IMG/VR virus record: IMGVR_UViG_3300035667_000007
Location: 1 to 32,337 of that record
From: a virus
DNA length: 32,337 bases
Reading direction: 5' to 3' (one strand)
Shown here: positions 7,815 to 16,400 of the stretch, one piece after another
How positions within the stretch are numbered: position 1 is the first letter of the stretch
Layout: every line of letters begins with the position of its first letter
Program-made: the position numbers and the translations under genes
The notes under the pieces: model-generated
What the model was told of the DNA's origin: nothing
What the model saw: the letters and a program-made list of their open reading frames with translations, nothing else
Database searches by the model: none

Positions 7815-9768
7815 AGCTGATTTCAGTGGTTACGCGACCAAGGCGGGGATCAAGTGTTCCGACGGCCGGACTATTATGCCTGGTGCATTCCGTCATCAGG
7901 ACAAGCAGCGGGTCCCGCTCGTCTGGCAGCACGGTCACAGTGATCCCGAGAATGTCCTGGGTCATGCTATTCTCGAGGACCGCAAGGACGGGACGTATGC
8001 GTATGCGTTCTTCAACAACTCGCCCAAGGCGGTGCATGCCAAGGGGCTTGTTGAGCATAAGGACATCAGCATGCTCTCGATTTGGGCCAATCAGCTCATT
8101 GAGCGTGCCGCGAACGTTGTTCATGGATCTATTCGCGAGGTTAGCCTGGTTCTGTCCGGAGCCAATCCAGGTGCTCTGATCGAGAACATTACCATCAAGC
8201 ATTCGGATGGCGATGATACTCTGCTTGATGATGAAGCCATCATCTACAGCGGCATTGAGCTCGAGTTGAAGCATGCCGATACCCCAACCGACACTAAGAA
8301 GGACGACGCTTCTGACGGGGAAGAGACTGTCGAAGACGTCTACGAGACGTTGGATGATAAGCAGAAGAATCTCCTGCATTACATGGTCGGCCGAGCTGCC
8401 GCAACGGGAGACAGTGGCACCAGCGACAATGGCGATTCCGCCGAACACAGCAACGTCAACGATAAGACCAATCAGGAAGGTACTGGCGTGACCACTAATA
8501 ACGTTTTCGAGCAGGGCGGGGACACCAAGGCTCAGCACAGCTCGGTTCTTTCCCACGAGGATGTTAAGGGCATTCTTGCTGATGCGACCAAGAGCGGCTC
8601 GCTGAAGCAGGGTCTTCAGAACTACATGCTGGCCCACGGCATCAACGACATCGAGACGTTGTTCCCCGAGGCCAAGGCTCTGACTTCGGCTCCCGAGTTC
8701 TTCGCTCGACGGACCGAGTGGGTCAACGGTGTTCTTGGCGGAGCGCGCAAGACGCCGTTCTCGCGGATCAAGACCCATTGGGCGGACCTCAACTTCGACG
8801 AGGCCCGGGCCAAGGGTTACGTCAAGGGTACCATGAAGAAGGAAGAGTTCTTCGGTACTGCGAGCCGAGTCACGACTCCTGCCACCATCTACAAGAAGCA
8901 GAAGCTCGACCGCGACGACATCATTGACATCACCGACTTCGACGTGGTGCAGTGGATGCGTGGTGAGATGCGGCTGATGCTCGATGAGGAAATCGCTCGC
9001 GCGATCCTCATTGGCGATGGTCGTGCCGTTGACGACGAGGACAAGATCCCCGAGGGCAACATCCGCCCCATCGCTAGCGATGACGAGATGTACACGGTGG
9101 TTGTCAACGTCAACATCGACGATGCCAGCTCAGACATGACTGAGGTCATTGACGCTCTGACTCTGCAGCGTCAGCACTATCGGGGTACTGGTCTTCCGAC
9201 CATGTACACCACCGAGACGATGATCGCTCGCATGCTCCTCTTGAAGGACACGCTGAACCGTCGACTGTATGCCTCGGTAGCAGAGCTTGCTACCATTCTC
9301 CGCGTCAAGGACATCGTCGCGGTCGAGGTCATGGACACCACGCCCGACGTCGTTGCGATTTTGGTCAACATGGCTGACTACAGCATTGGTGCGGACAAGG
9401 GTGGTCAGGTCACCAACTTCGACGACTTCGACATCGACTTCAACCAGTACAAGTACCTGATCGAGACCCGGATCTCCGGCGCTCTCACCAAGCTGAAGTC
9501 GGCAATGGTCGTCAAGAAGACTGCCAGCGCCAACGTTCTGGTTGTTCCGAACCCGCCGACCTTCAACGGTGAGACCGGTGTTGTCACCATCGTGGCCACC
9601 ACTGGTATCGTCTACAAGAATGGCGTTACCGACGCGACTCTGTCGACCGGTGCCCAGGCTCCTCTGGCTGATGGCGCTAGCCTGATTGTGGTTGCTACGC
9701 CCGCCGCGGGCTACTACCTCGCCTCCAGCGAGGACGATGAGTGGACCTTCACCTACCACGCTGACTGA
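7804..9768 (+). CDS. Fusion of capsid maturation protease, linker and major capsid protein
   Basis: The 654-residue protein combines three roles. Residues about 1-130 resemble an S78-type prohead protease: YATKAGIKCSDGRTIMPGAF, then WQHGHSDPENVLG (His43 or His45 as catalytic base), ISMLSIWANQL (Ser93 as likely nucleophile) and EVSLVLSGANPGA. Residues about 135-235 are acidic and disordered, like a scaffolding delta domain. Residues about 235-575 are the HK97-fold capsid protein. The last 75 residues (from about 578) form an extra beta-rich, immunoglobulin-like domain that probably decorates the shell. No separate protease or scaffold gene is nearby. Codon use is strongly biased to C-ending codons, as expected for the most abundant virion protein. 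ATG 7804 follows AAAGGAT. Confidence 0.87.
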   Translation: MAAEADFSGYATKAGIKCSDGRTIMPGAFRHQDKQRVPLVWQHGHSDPENVLGHAILEDRKDGTYAYAFFNNSPKAVHAKGLVEHKDISMLSIWANQLIERAANVVHGSIREVSLVLSGANPGALIENITIKHSDGDDTLLDDEAIIYSGIELELKHADTPTDTKKDDASDGEETVEDVYETLDDKQKNLLHYMVGRAAATGDSGTSDNGDSAEHSNVNDKTNQEGTGVTTNNVFEQGGDTKAQHSSVLSHEDVKGILADATKSGSLKQGLQNYMLAHGINDIETLFPEAKALTSAPEFFARRTEWVNGVLGGARKTPFSRIKTHWADLNFDEARAKGYVKGTMKKEEFFGTASRVTTPATIYKKQKLDRDDIIDITDFDVVQWMRGEMRLMLDEEIARAILIGDGRAVDDEDKIPEGNIRPIASDDEMYTVVVNVNIDDASSDMTEVIDALTLQRQHYRGTGLPTMYTTETMIARMLLLKDTLNRRLYASVAELATILRVKDIVAVEVMDTTPDVVAILVNMADYSIGADKGGQVTNFDDFDIDFNQYKYLIETRISGALTKLKSAMVVKKTASANVLVVPNPPTFNGETGVVTIVATTGIVYKNGVTDATLSTGAQAPLADGASLIVVATPAAGYYLASSEDDEWTFTYHAD

Positions 9769-9789
9769 TATTCCTAACCAGGAGTTCGG

Positions 9790-10116
9790 ATGAGATTCTT
9801 TGGAGCAGTCGGCTACGGAGAAACTCAAGAAACTCTTCCTGGTTCTGGCGTTTGGGAACCTGTTATCACTGAGGTCCCTTATACCGGCGATGTTCTCCGC
9901 GATGCGGTGGAACAGAGTCCCGGAGATAACGTTGCTGATGACCTTAGCGTTAACAATTCTATAAGCATTGTTGCTGATGCAAAAGCCAATAATCACTTCC
10001 ATAAAATGAAGTACATTATGTGGCAGGGGGTCCGCTGGAAAATTGAATCAGTCGAAGTTCGACCCCCTCGCCTCCTACTTACTTTAGGAGGTGTTTATCA
10101 TGGCCCAACGCCTTGA
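9790..10116 (+). CDS. Head closure (stopper) protein
   Basis: The 108-residue protein starts at ATG 9790 after CAGGAG. Its pattern is that of small neck proteins following the capsid gene: GAVGYGETQETLPGSGVWEP, then ITEVPYTGDVLRDAV, the conserved DDLSVNNSISIVADA segment, and KYIMWQGVRWKIESVEVRPP leading to LLLTLGGVYHGPT. It is likely all beta, like the SPP1 gp16 stopper that closes the portal channel after packaging. The last 17 bases overlap the next gene. Family recognition is from memory of the pattern; position supports it. Confidence 0.65.
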   Translation: MRFFGAVGYGETQETLPGSGVWEPVITEVPYTGDVLRDAVEQSPGDNVADDLSVNNSISIVADAKANNHFHKMKYIMWQGVRWKIESVEVRPPRLLLTLGGVYHGPTP

Positions 10117-10405
10117 ACTTCAAGAACTACTAGTCGAGATTCTTGATAGCAATCATGTATATTTCCAACCACCAAACAATGTAGAAATGGAATTTCCATG
10201 CATTGTTTATATTCGGGAAGGCATCGATTCTAAGTGGGCTGACAATAATCCATATTCTTTGGAAAATCGTTATCTGGTGACTGTAATGGATCGAGACCCA
10301 GATAGCGAAGTTCCCGATAAGCTTGCCGCTTTGCCTAAATGTGTGCATGATCGCTTCTTCACAGCCGACAATCTAAATCATAACGTTTTCAGACTGTTCT
10401 TCTAG
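10100..10405 (+). CDS. Tail terminator / neck protein
   Basis: ATG 10100 is preferred over GTG 10091 because AGGAGGTG at 10085-10092 is correctly spaced for the ATG. The 101-residue protein (LQELLVEILDSNHVYFQPPN, FPCIVYIREGI, NRYLVTVMDRDPDSEVPD) has the alternating helix-strand form of tail terminator or tail-to-head joining proteins that cap the tail tube. It lies between the stopper and the first tail tube gene, the normal place for this function. I see no active-site motif. The codon use is AT-rich relative to the capsid and tube genes. Confidence 0.6.
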   Translation: MAQRLELQELLVEILDSNHVYFQPPNNVEMEFPCIVYIREGIDSKWADNNPYSLENRYLVTVMDRDPDSEVPDKLAALPKCVHDRFFTADNLNHNVFRLFF

Positions 10406-10417
10406 GAGGAGATCAGC

Positions 10418-11071
10418 ATGGCAGTTCTTAGTTGGGATCTGGTTGGTGAGCGGACTTACGAGACCGGCGTCGATCACGGAGTCCTTTACATTCCCGATAT
10501 TACCGGTGTCTACGACAATGGCGTGGCCTGGAACGGCCTTGTCAGCGTCCAGGAGACTCCTTCGGGTGCGGAAGCTACCGCTACCTTCGCGGATAACATC
10601 AAGTACCTGAACCTGGTTTCGATCGAGGAGTTCGGCGCCACCATTGAGGCGTATACGTATCCTCCTGAGTTCAACCAGTTCGATGGACTGGCGACTCCCC
10701 AGCCCGGCGTGGTCGTGGGTCAGCAGGCTCGCAAGACCTTCGGTCTGTCGTATCGTACGCGTCTTGGGGACGATCTCCAGGGTGATGCCGCGGGATACAA
10801 GCTGCATCTCGTTTACGGATGCCTCGCTACCCCGTCGGAGAAGGCCTACAACAGCGTCAACGATTCCCCAGAGGCCATTACCTTCAGCTGGGAGGTTTCG
10901 ACCACTCCTGTGCCGGTTACCGGTCTGCGACCCACGTCGCTTCTGGTCATCGACTCGACCGTGGTTGCTCCTGCTGATCTGACGGCTCTGCAAACGCTGC
11001 TCTATGGTGCCGTCGCCACCGATCCAGCTCTTCCCACCCCGGATGAGGTTATCGCGCTCTTCGCGCCCTAA
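10418..11071 (+). CDS. Major tail tube protein
   Basis: The 217-residue protein is the likely main tube subunit. It has the actinophage tail tube pattern: LVGERTYETGVDHGVLYI, VAWNGLVSVQETPSG, IEAYTYPPEF, KTFGLSYRTRLGD, YKLHLVYGCLATPSEKAYN and GLRPTSLLVIDS. Codons are strongly biased to C-ending, matching the capsid gene and suggesting high expression. ATG 10418 follows TAGGAGGAGA. A paralogue lies at 11648-12451 with the same landmark motifs, more relaxed codons and a C-terminal extension. The chaperone gene lies between the two. Confidence 0.82.
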   Translation: MAVLSWDLVGERTYETGVDHGVLYIPDITGVYDNGVAWNGLVSVQETPSGAEATATFADNIKYLNLVSIEEFGATIEAYTYPPEFNQFDGLATPQPGVVVGQQARKTFGLSYRTRLGDDLQGDAAGYKLHLVYGCLATPSEKAYNSVNDSPEAITFSWEVSTTPVPVTGLRPTSLLVIDSTVVAPADLTALQTLLYGAVATDPALPTPDEVIALFAP

Positions 11072-11093
11072 TTCTGACAAAGGAGAATGGAGA

Positions 11094-11636
11094 ATGCTTA
11101 CTTTGATTATCCAAGGCGACGAATACTTCGACGAAGGATCACAGACATTCACAACTGTCGGTGATGTCGAATTGACGCTAGAGCATTCTCTGATCTCACT
11201 GTCAAAATGGGAGTCAATTCTAAACAAGCCGTTCTTGTCGAAGGAACCAAAACCTCCTCACGAGATTAGGCTTTACATAGAGGCCATGATTATTTCTACT
11301 AATCCTCCTCCAAACATTGTGGATAGATTCGCGCAAGAGCATATGGATGCGGTGAACGCTTACATAGATTCTTCCCAGTCTGCTACGACGTTTGGTAGTA
11401 TGCCTGAAGCTAGAGGTCGGGGCGAAACGATTACTTCAGAACTAATTTACTATTGGATGGTCATGTTCAACATTCCTTTCGAGTGTCAAACATGGCATCT
11501 GAACAGGCTATTTGCGTTAATTCGTATCTGTAACCTTAAGAATTCGAAGCCCAAGAAGATGTCTCGGCAGCAACTCGCCGAAAGAAATCGAACATTGAAC
11601 GAACAACGGCGAGAAAAGCTAAACACCAGTGGATGA
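11094..11636 (+). CDS. Tail assembly chaperone
   Basis: ATG 11094 follows AAAGGAG; a longer in-frame ORF start lies inside the tube gene and is not needed. The 180-residue protein shows the actinophage tail assembly chaperone pattern: LTLEHSLISLSKWESILNKP with FLSKEPK, EIRLYIEAMI, then ELIYYWMVMFNIPFECQTWH followed by LNRLFALIRICN, and a basic C-terminus with KPKKMSRQQLAERNRTLNEQ. These proteins coat the tape measure during tail growth. I see no second overlapping ORF and no slippery site leading to one, so the usual programmed frameshift product seems absent. The gene lies between two tail tube paralogues. Confidence 0.78.
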   Translation: MLTLIIQGDEYFDEGSQTFTTVGDVELTLEHSLISLSKWESILNKPFLSKEPKPPHEIRLYIEAMIISTNPPPNIVDRFAQEHMDAVNAYIDSSQSATTFGSMPEARGRGETITSELIYYWMVMFNIPFECQTWHLNRLFALIRICNLKNSKPKKMSRQQLAERNRTLNEQRREKLNTSG

Positions 11637-11647
11637 TGGGAGGTTAA

Positions 11648-12451
11648 ATGACCAGACTCGTTTGGGATCAAGCAGACGACCGCTTCTATGAAAACGGTGT
11701 TAGCCAAGGCGTGTTTTATGGATCAGACCGTAAAGGGATTCCATGGAATGGTCTTAGTGCTGTCGAGGAAAGCAATAACGATAATCTCGAGCCTCTGTAT
11801 TTCGATGGGTTAAAGTATGGGGACATCGTAACCATTGGCGATTTCGAAGGCAAGATTAAAGCATTTACATATCCCGATGAATTTCTTCCTTATGAGGGCG
11901 TTGCCGCATGGGAACCGGGATTCTATCTGACAAATCAGACAAAGAAAAGGTTTGGTTTGTCTTATAAGACCGAAATAAACAACGGTCAAAGTTCGGGAAT
12001 AGGTTATAAAATCCATCTTATTTATAACGTTATCGCTGTTCCATCGGATAAGGTGTATCAAACGTTATCTTTGAATAGCGATCCTACGGATTTCGAATGG
12101 GCCATCTCGGCGATTCCTGAGCAAGTAGATAGATTTCGGCCAACGGCACACATCGTGATCGATAGTCGTAAAATTGATCCATTGTTGCTTATTGATATTG
12201 AAAACATTATCTACGGGACAGATGAAGTCGAGGCAACTCTTCCGGATCTAAATGCTCTTGTGCGGTTTGTTCAGAAGTGGGGTCGATTTATTGTCACCGA
12301 TAATGGTGATGGCACATGGACTGCAACTTCTCCTCTACCCGGCGCAATTACTATGCTTGATTCCACGACATTCGAAATTACGTCCGATACAGCAATTGTG
12401 TTGACACCGGACACATACGAACTCAGTAGTAGCGCAGAAGAGGAGGTGTGA
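11648..12451 (+). CDS. Second tail tube-like protein with C-terminal extension
   Basis: This 267-residue protein is clearly homologous to the tube protein at 10418. Shared landmarks in order are ENGVSQGVFY, IPWNGLSAVEES, IKAFTYPDEF, KRFGLSYKTE, YKIHLIYNVIAVPSDKVYQ and RFRPTAHIVIDS. It adds about 60 residues at the C-terminus containing a beta-rich stretch (FIVTDNGDGTWTATSPLP). Codon use is much less biased than in the first copy, which suggests lower expression. It may form the tail tip end of the tube, a minority ring, or a decoration on the tube. It follows the chaperone gene by 11 bases and is coupled to the next gene. Confidence 0.72.
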   Translation: MTRLVWDQADDRFYENGVSQGVFYGSDRKGIPWNGLSAVEESNNDNLEPLYFDGLKYGDIVTIGDFEGKIKAFTYPDEFLPYEGVAAWEPGFYLTNQTKKRFGLSYKTEINNGQSSGIGYKIHLIYNVIAVPSDKVYQTLSLNSDPTDFEWAISAIPEQVDRFRPTAHIVIDSRKIDPLLLIDIENIIYGTDEVEATLPDLNALVRFVQKWGRFIVTDNGDGTWTATSPLPGAITMLDSTTFEITSDTAIVLTPDTYELSSSAEEEV

Positions 12452-13074
12452 TGGCTACAGTAACAGGCATGACTGCCGCAGCAATGGAAGCTCTTGCTGA
12501 CGCAAACATTGTCGCCGCGTCAGTGGTTGTCAATGACTTAATTCTTACCACTCGTGGTGGGGATGTCATCAACGCGGGAAATGTTCGTGGTCCTACTGGA
12601 GCTGCGGGGACCAACGGAACTAATGGTGCTGCTGGTGCCACCGGAGCCGCCGGTGCGACAACGATGCTCGGCGACCCCGTCCAAATCGCTACCTCCACGG
12701 TCGCGTTGGCTAGCGATGGCGTTATTGTCGGCCTAGTTAGAAATAATGTTTCCGTAATCATTGGGCATACGTATGGCCTTTTCGTAGATTTCACGGTCGA
12801 TTGGTCTAGTGTCGATGTCGATGCCGAATGGCATTTCTGGGTTAGACTTAATGGTGCGAACCTGGAAAAGGTGGCTGTTCTCAGGCCTATCGTTCTTGGG
12901 GTAAGTCTTCAGCCCGTCAAGGGCGTGGTTTTCTGGGATGCCCCGGCAACTCTGGCCACGGATGATTTCGATGTGTTTGCTGACGAAATTGTGAACGGAG
13001 CAACGGTTACGCCGGGCGGTTCCGCGACCAGCAAGCGCAAGTTCTGGATCGTCGATTACGGAATCGTGCCGTAA
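12451..13074 (+). CDS. Collagen-like minor tail protein
   Basis: ATG 12451 is preferred over the adjacent GTG 12448, since AGGAGG at 12441-12446 lies too close to the GTG. The 207-residue protein starts with a short helix and beta hairpin (AAMEALADANIVAASVVVND, LILTTRGGDVINAGNVRG). A collagen-like run of Gly-X-X triplets follows at about residues 47-69 (GPTGAAGTNGTNGAAGATGA). The C-terminal beta domain of about 130 residues has DWSSVDVDAEWHFWVRLNGA at its core. The layout fits a trimeric fibre or tail tube appendage. It sits in the tail operon between the second tube paralogue and the gp10-like gene. Confidence 0.6.
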   Translation: MATVTGMTAAAMEALADANIVAASVVVNDLILTTRGGDVINAGNVRGPTGAAGTNGTNGAAGATGAAGATTMLGDPVQIATSTVALASDGVIVGLVRNNVSVIIGHTYGLFVDFTVDWSSVDVDAEWHFWVRLNGANLEKVAVLRPIVLGVSLQPVKGVVFWDAPATLATDDFDVFADEIVNGATVTPGGSATSKRKFWIVDYGIVP

Positions 13075-13075
13075 T

Positions 13076-13453
13076 ATGATAAACGCCACGTCCACAGGTT
13101 CCTTCGACAAGACGATCAAATTCCTAGAAAGTCTTGAGCCTAAAAAACTGTTTGCTAGTTTGGAACGTCATGGACGTGCTGGCGTTGATGCTCTTTCTCG
13201 TGCAACCCCTGCTGAGACTGGCGAAACTGCCAAATCTTGGGGATATAGGGTTATTCATACCACAGGTAGACATTCTATAATCTGGTATAATACGCATGAA
13301 GAAGATGGAGTTAATATTGCAGTAATCATACAGTATGGACACGGCACAGGAACTGGTGGTTATATTCAGGGCCACGATTACGTTAATCCCGCCATTCGCC
13401 CTATATTTGACCAGATCCTAGAGGACGTTTGGAGGCAGGTGACAAATGGCTAG
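13076..13453 (+). CDS. HK97 gp10-like neck/tail protein
   Basis: The 125-residue protein has the HK97 gp10 family pattern: an N-terminal helix (FDKTIKFLESLEPKKLFASL), RATPAETGETAKSWGYRV, HSIIWYNTHEEDGVNIAVII, then QYGHGTGTGGYIQGHDYVNP and a final helix. Such proteins act in head-tail joining or tail completion. In most phages the gene sits between the head closure gene and the tail tube; here it is directly before the tape measure gene, overlapping it by 8 bases. ATG 13076 begins two bases after the previous stop. The gene is AT-rich relative to its neighbours. Confidence 0.7.
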   Translation: MINATSTGSFDKTIKFLESLEPKKLFASLERHGRAGVDALSRATPAETGETAKSWGYRVIHTTGRHSIIWYNTHEEDGVNIAVIIQYGHGTGTGGYIQGHDYVNPAIRPIFDQILEDVWRQVTNG

Positions 13454-16400
13454 CGTCGACAATAGAGTAGTGCGGATGGAATTTGATAATGCCGCATTCG
13501 AAAGAAAAATCCAAAGCACTCTCTCCATGCTCGGCCAGCTTAACAAGGCGCTTGAATTCAAAGGCGCTCATAAGGGTCTGGCTGACGTTGGTGCCGCTGC
13601 TAACAAGATCAATCTTGCCCCACTTGGCAACGCGGTCCAGAGTGTTAGCGCGGGATTCATAGCACTCAGTACTGTAGCCATTACTGCACTGGCTGCTATC
13701 ACTCATGCGGCAATTACCGCCGGGGCAGCAGTTGTAAAAGCACTAACCTTAGCTCCAGTTCTCGATGGTTTCAAAGAATACGAACTTAATATTGGTTCCA
13801 TCCAGACCATCTTGGCTAACACAAGAGCGGATGGCACCAGTCTCAGAGAAGTTAATGCAGCTCTCGATGAGCTGAACGATTTCTCGGATAAGACTATTTA
13901 TAACTTTGGTCAGATGACCAAGAACATCGGTACGTTCACCGCGGCCGGTGTCGATCTCGATACTTCAGTCTCTGCCATCAAGGGCATCTCCAACCTGGCA
14001 GCCATATCTGGCTCCAGCGCGGAACAAGCTTCCACAGCAATGTACCAGCTGTCACAGGCAGTGTCGACAGGCACCCTGAAGTTGATGGACTGGAACTCGG
14101 TCGTCAATGCTGGTATGGGTGGCGAAGTCTTCCAAAAGGCGTTGTTCAATACTGGTGTTGCCATGCACACCATTACCGACGCGCCGGTCGGAACGAGCTT
14201 CGAAGAGTGGACAGCTAAGGGTAATAGCTTCCGTGATTCACTTCAGGATGGGTGGCTTACCGGCGAGGTCCTTACTAACACCCTGAAGGGTTTCACCGGA
14301 GACTTGACGGAGGCCCAGCTTCTGTCGATTGGTTATACCAAGCAGCAAGCTGCGGAAATCCTCGAGCTTGGCCGGACTGGTGTCGAAGCTGCCACCAAGA
14401 TCCGGACAATGAGTCAGCTTATAAGCACGGTTAAGGAAACCATCGGATCAGGCTGGTCTGAGACTTTCCGGACGGTCTTTGGCAACTTCGAAGAAGCCAC
14501 CGAACTGTTCACCAACATTAACGACTCTATTAGCGGCTTCGTCAAGAGGAATGCCGATGCTCGTAATCAGCTTCTGTCTGGATGGAAAGAACTCGGCGGT
14601 AGAGATGTCCTGATCAAGGGCCTATCTGACGCGTTCAAGGGTCTTGGGGAAATCCTCAGGCCGATCAAAGAAGCTTTCCGCGATGTATTTCCAGCTACGA
14701 CGTCCAAGCGCCTGTTTGAAATCACCCAATCCTTTGCTGCTTTCACCAAGAGCCTAAGACCCAGTGAAACCACAATTGAGAACATCAAGCGTATATTTAC
14801 AGGGTTGTTCTCGGTTCTGGACATTGGCGTTGAGGTCATTAAGGGCGCAGTAGGTTTCATAAAGGACCTGGTTCTACAGGTAACAGGCCTTGGATCGGGT
14901 AACGTCGTAGAGTTCACGGCGGATATTGCGGACTTCTTTACGCGTCTCCGAGAGGGTCTCGACGAAGGCGCAGCAATTAAGAGATTCTTTGATGATCTAG
15001 GTACGGCCATGCAAGGCCCTATCCAGTACATTAAGGATCTCAAGGAAGCAGTCTTCGGTCTGTTCGATAATTTCGATACGGATCAGTTTGATAAGGTTGG
15101 CGATGCTGCTGGCCGCGTACAGCAACGTTTCGGCCCGCTGGCTAGATTGTTCGAGAGGCTTGCCGGGCTTTGGGAACCGCTTCAGGACCTAGCGGGTCGC
15201 ATTGGTGATATTCTTGACAAGGTTGGCGAAGTCCTCGGTAATTGGTTCAGTGAGCTCGGAGATAAGCTTGCCGATGCAATGGCGCCAGGGGATTTCGACG
15301 CTGTCCTTGACGCGCTGAACGTATCCCTTCTAGGTGGTATTGCCCTCCTGATTTCGAAGTTCCTGAAAGGTGGGATAAACTTTGATATTGGTGGAGGACT
15401 CTTCAGTAAGATCAGCGATTCATTTGAGCAGCTTACGGGCGTACTAAACGCAATGCAGACCAGCATTCGCGCTGACGCATTGCTGAAAATTGCTGCGGCG
15501 GTAACTTTGCTCAGTGCTTCTGTTATCGCACTATCGCTGATCGATTCTGGTGATCTGACCAAGGCGCTTACCGCTATGGCGGTGGGATTTGCCCAGCTCA
15601 TGGGATCTTTCGCCATCATTAATCAGATGGACGTCGGTCTTCTAAGTGGTGCAACTTTCTCGGCTATTGCCGGTGGTATGATTCTTCTAAGTACGGCTAT
15701 TCTGATTCTTTCAGGTGCTGTTGCAGTACTTGGTCATATGAGTTGGGACGATCTACTCAAGGGCCTTCTCGCAGTCACTGTGCTGCTTGGTGTCCTAACT
15801 ACTTCCGCGATCATCCTGTCCAAGAACGCGGGAAACATTATTCTGGCCAGCGTTGGCCTTGTTGCGATGTCTACTGCCATAAGCATCCTTGCTGGTGCAG
15901 TGGCTCTCTTCGCTACAATGGAATGGGATACTCTAGTCAAGGGCTTTGCCGGCGTCACGGCAGGTTTGCTTATCTTGGCCGGCGCAATGCATCTCATGCC
16001 GAAGGATTTGGTTCTGCGCGGAGCAGGTCTGATCCTAATCGCCACGGCCATGAATATTCTTGCTGGTGCGGTTGCTCTCTTTGGTACCATGGAGTGGAGC
16101 ACTATAACTAAGGGATTCCTGGGCATTGCTGGGGGTCTCCTAATCATTGCGGCCGCCATGCGGCTCATGCCTCCGCACATGCTTGCTATGTCAGTGGGTC
16201 TAATTGCCGTTGGCGTTGCTTTGAATCTTATCGCGCTGGCAATCAAGCAATTCGCAGGAATGTCTTGGGAAGAGATTGCTAGGGGCCTAGTTGCTCTTGC
16301 CGGAGCGATGCTTATCCTTGTAGTCGCCACAAGGGCGATGTCTGGCGCGCTAGCTGGCGCTGCAGCGATGATCATTGTTGCGGCCGCAGTAGCAATCATA

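Noticed and set aside
13270-13300. TATAAT sequences (CTATAATCTGGTATAATACG) as promoters
   Set aside because: They lie inside the gp10-like coding frame, lack the TCGCA block at 14 bases and the GAGA extension, and reflect local AT-rich codons.
10418-13453. Programmed frameshift in the tail assembly chaperone gene
   Set aside because: The stretch following 11636 leads straight into the second tube gene (11648); no overlapping second chaperone frame with a slippery site was seen.
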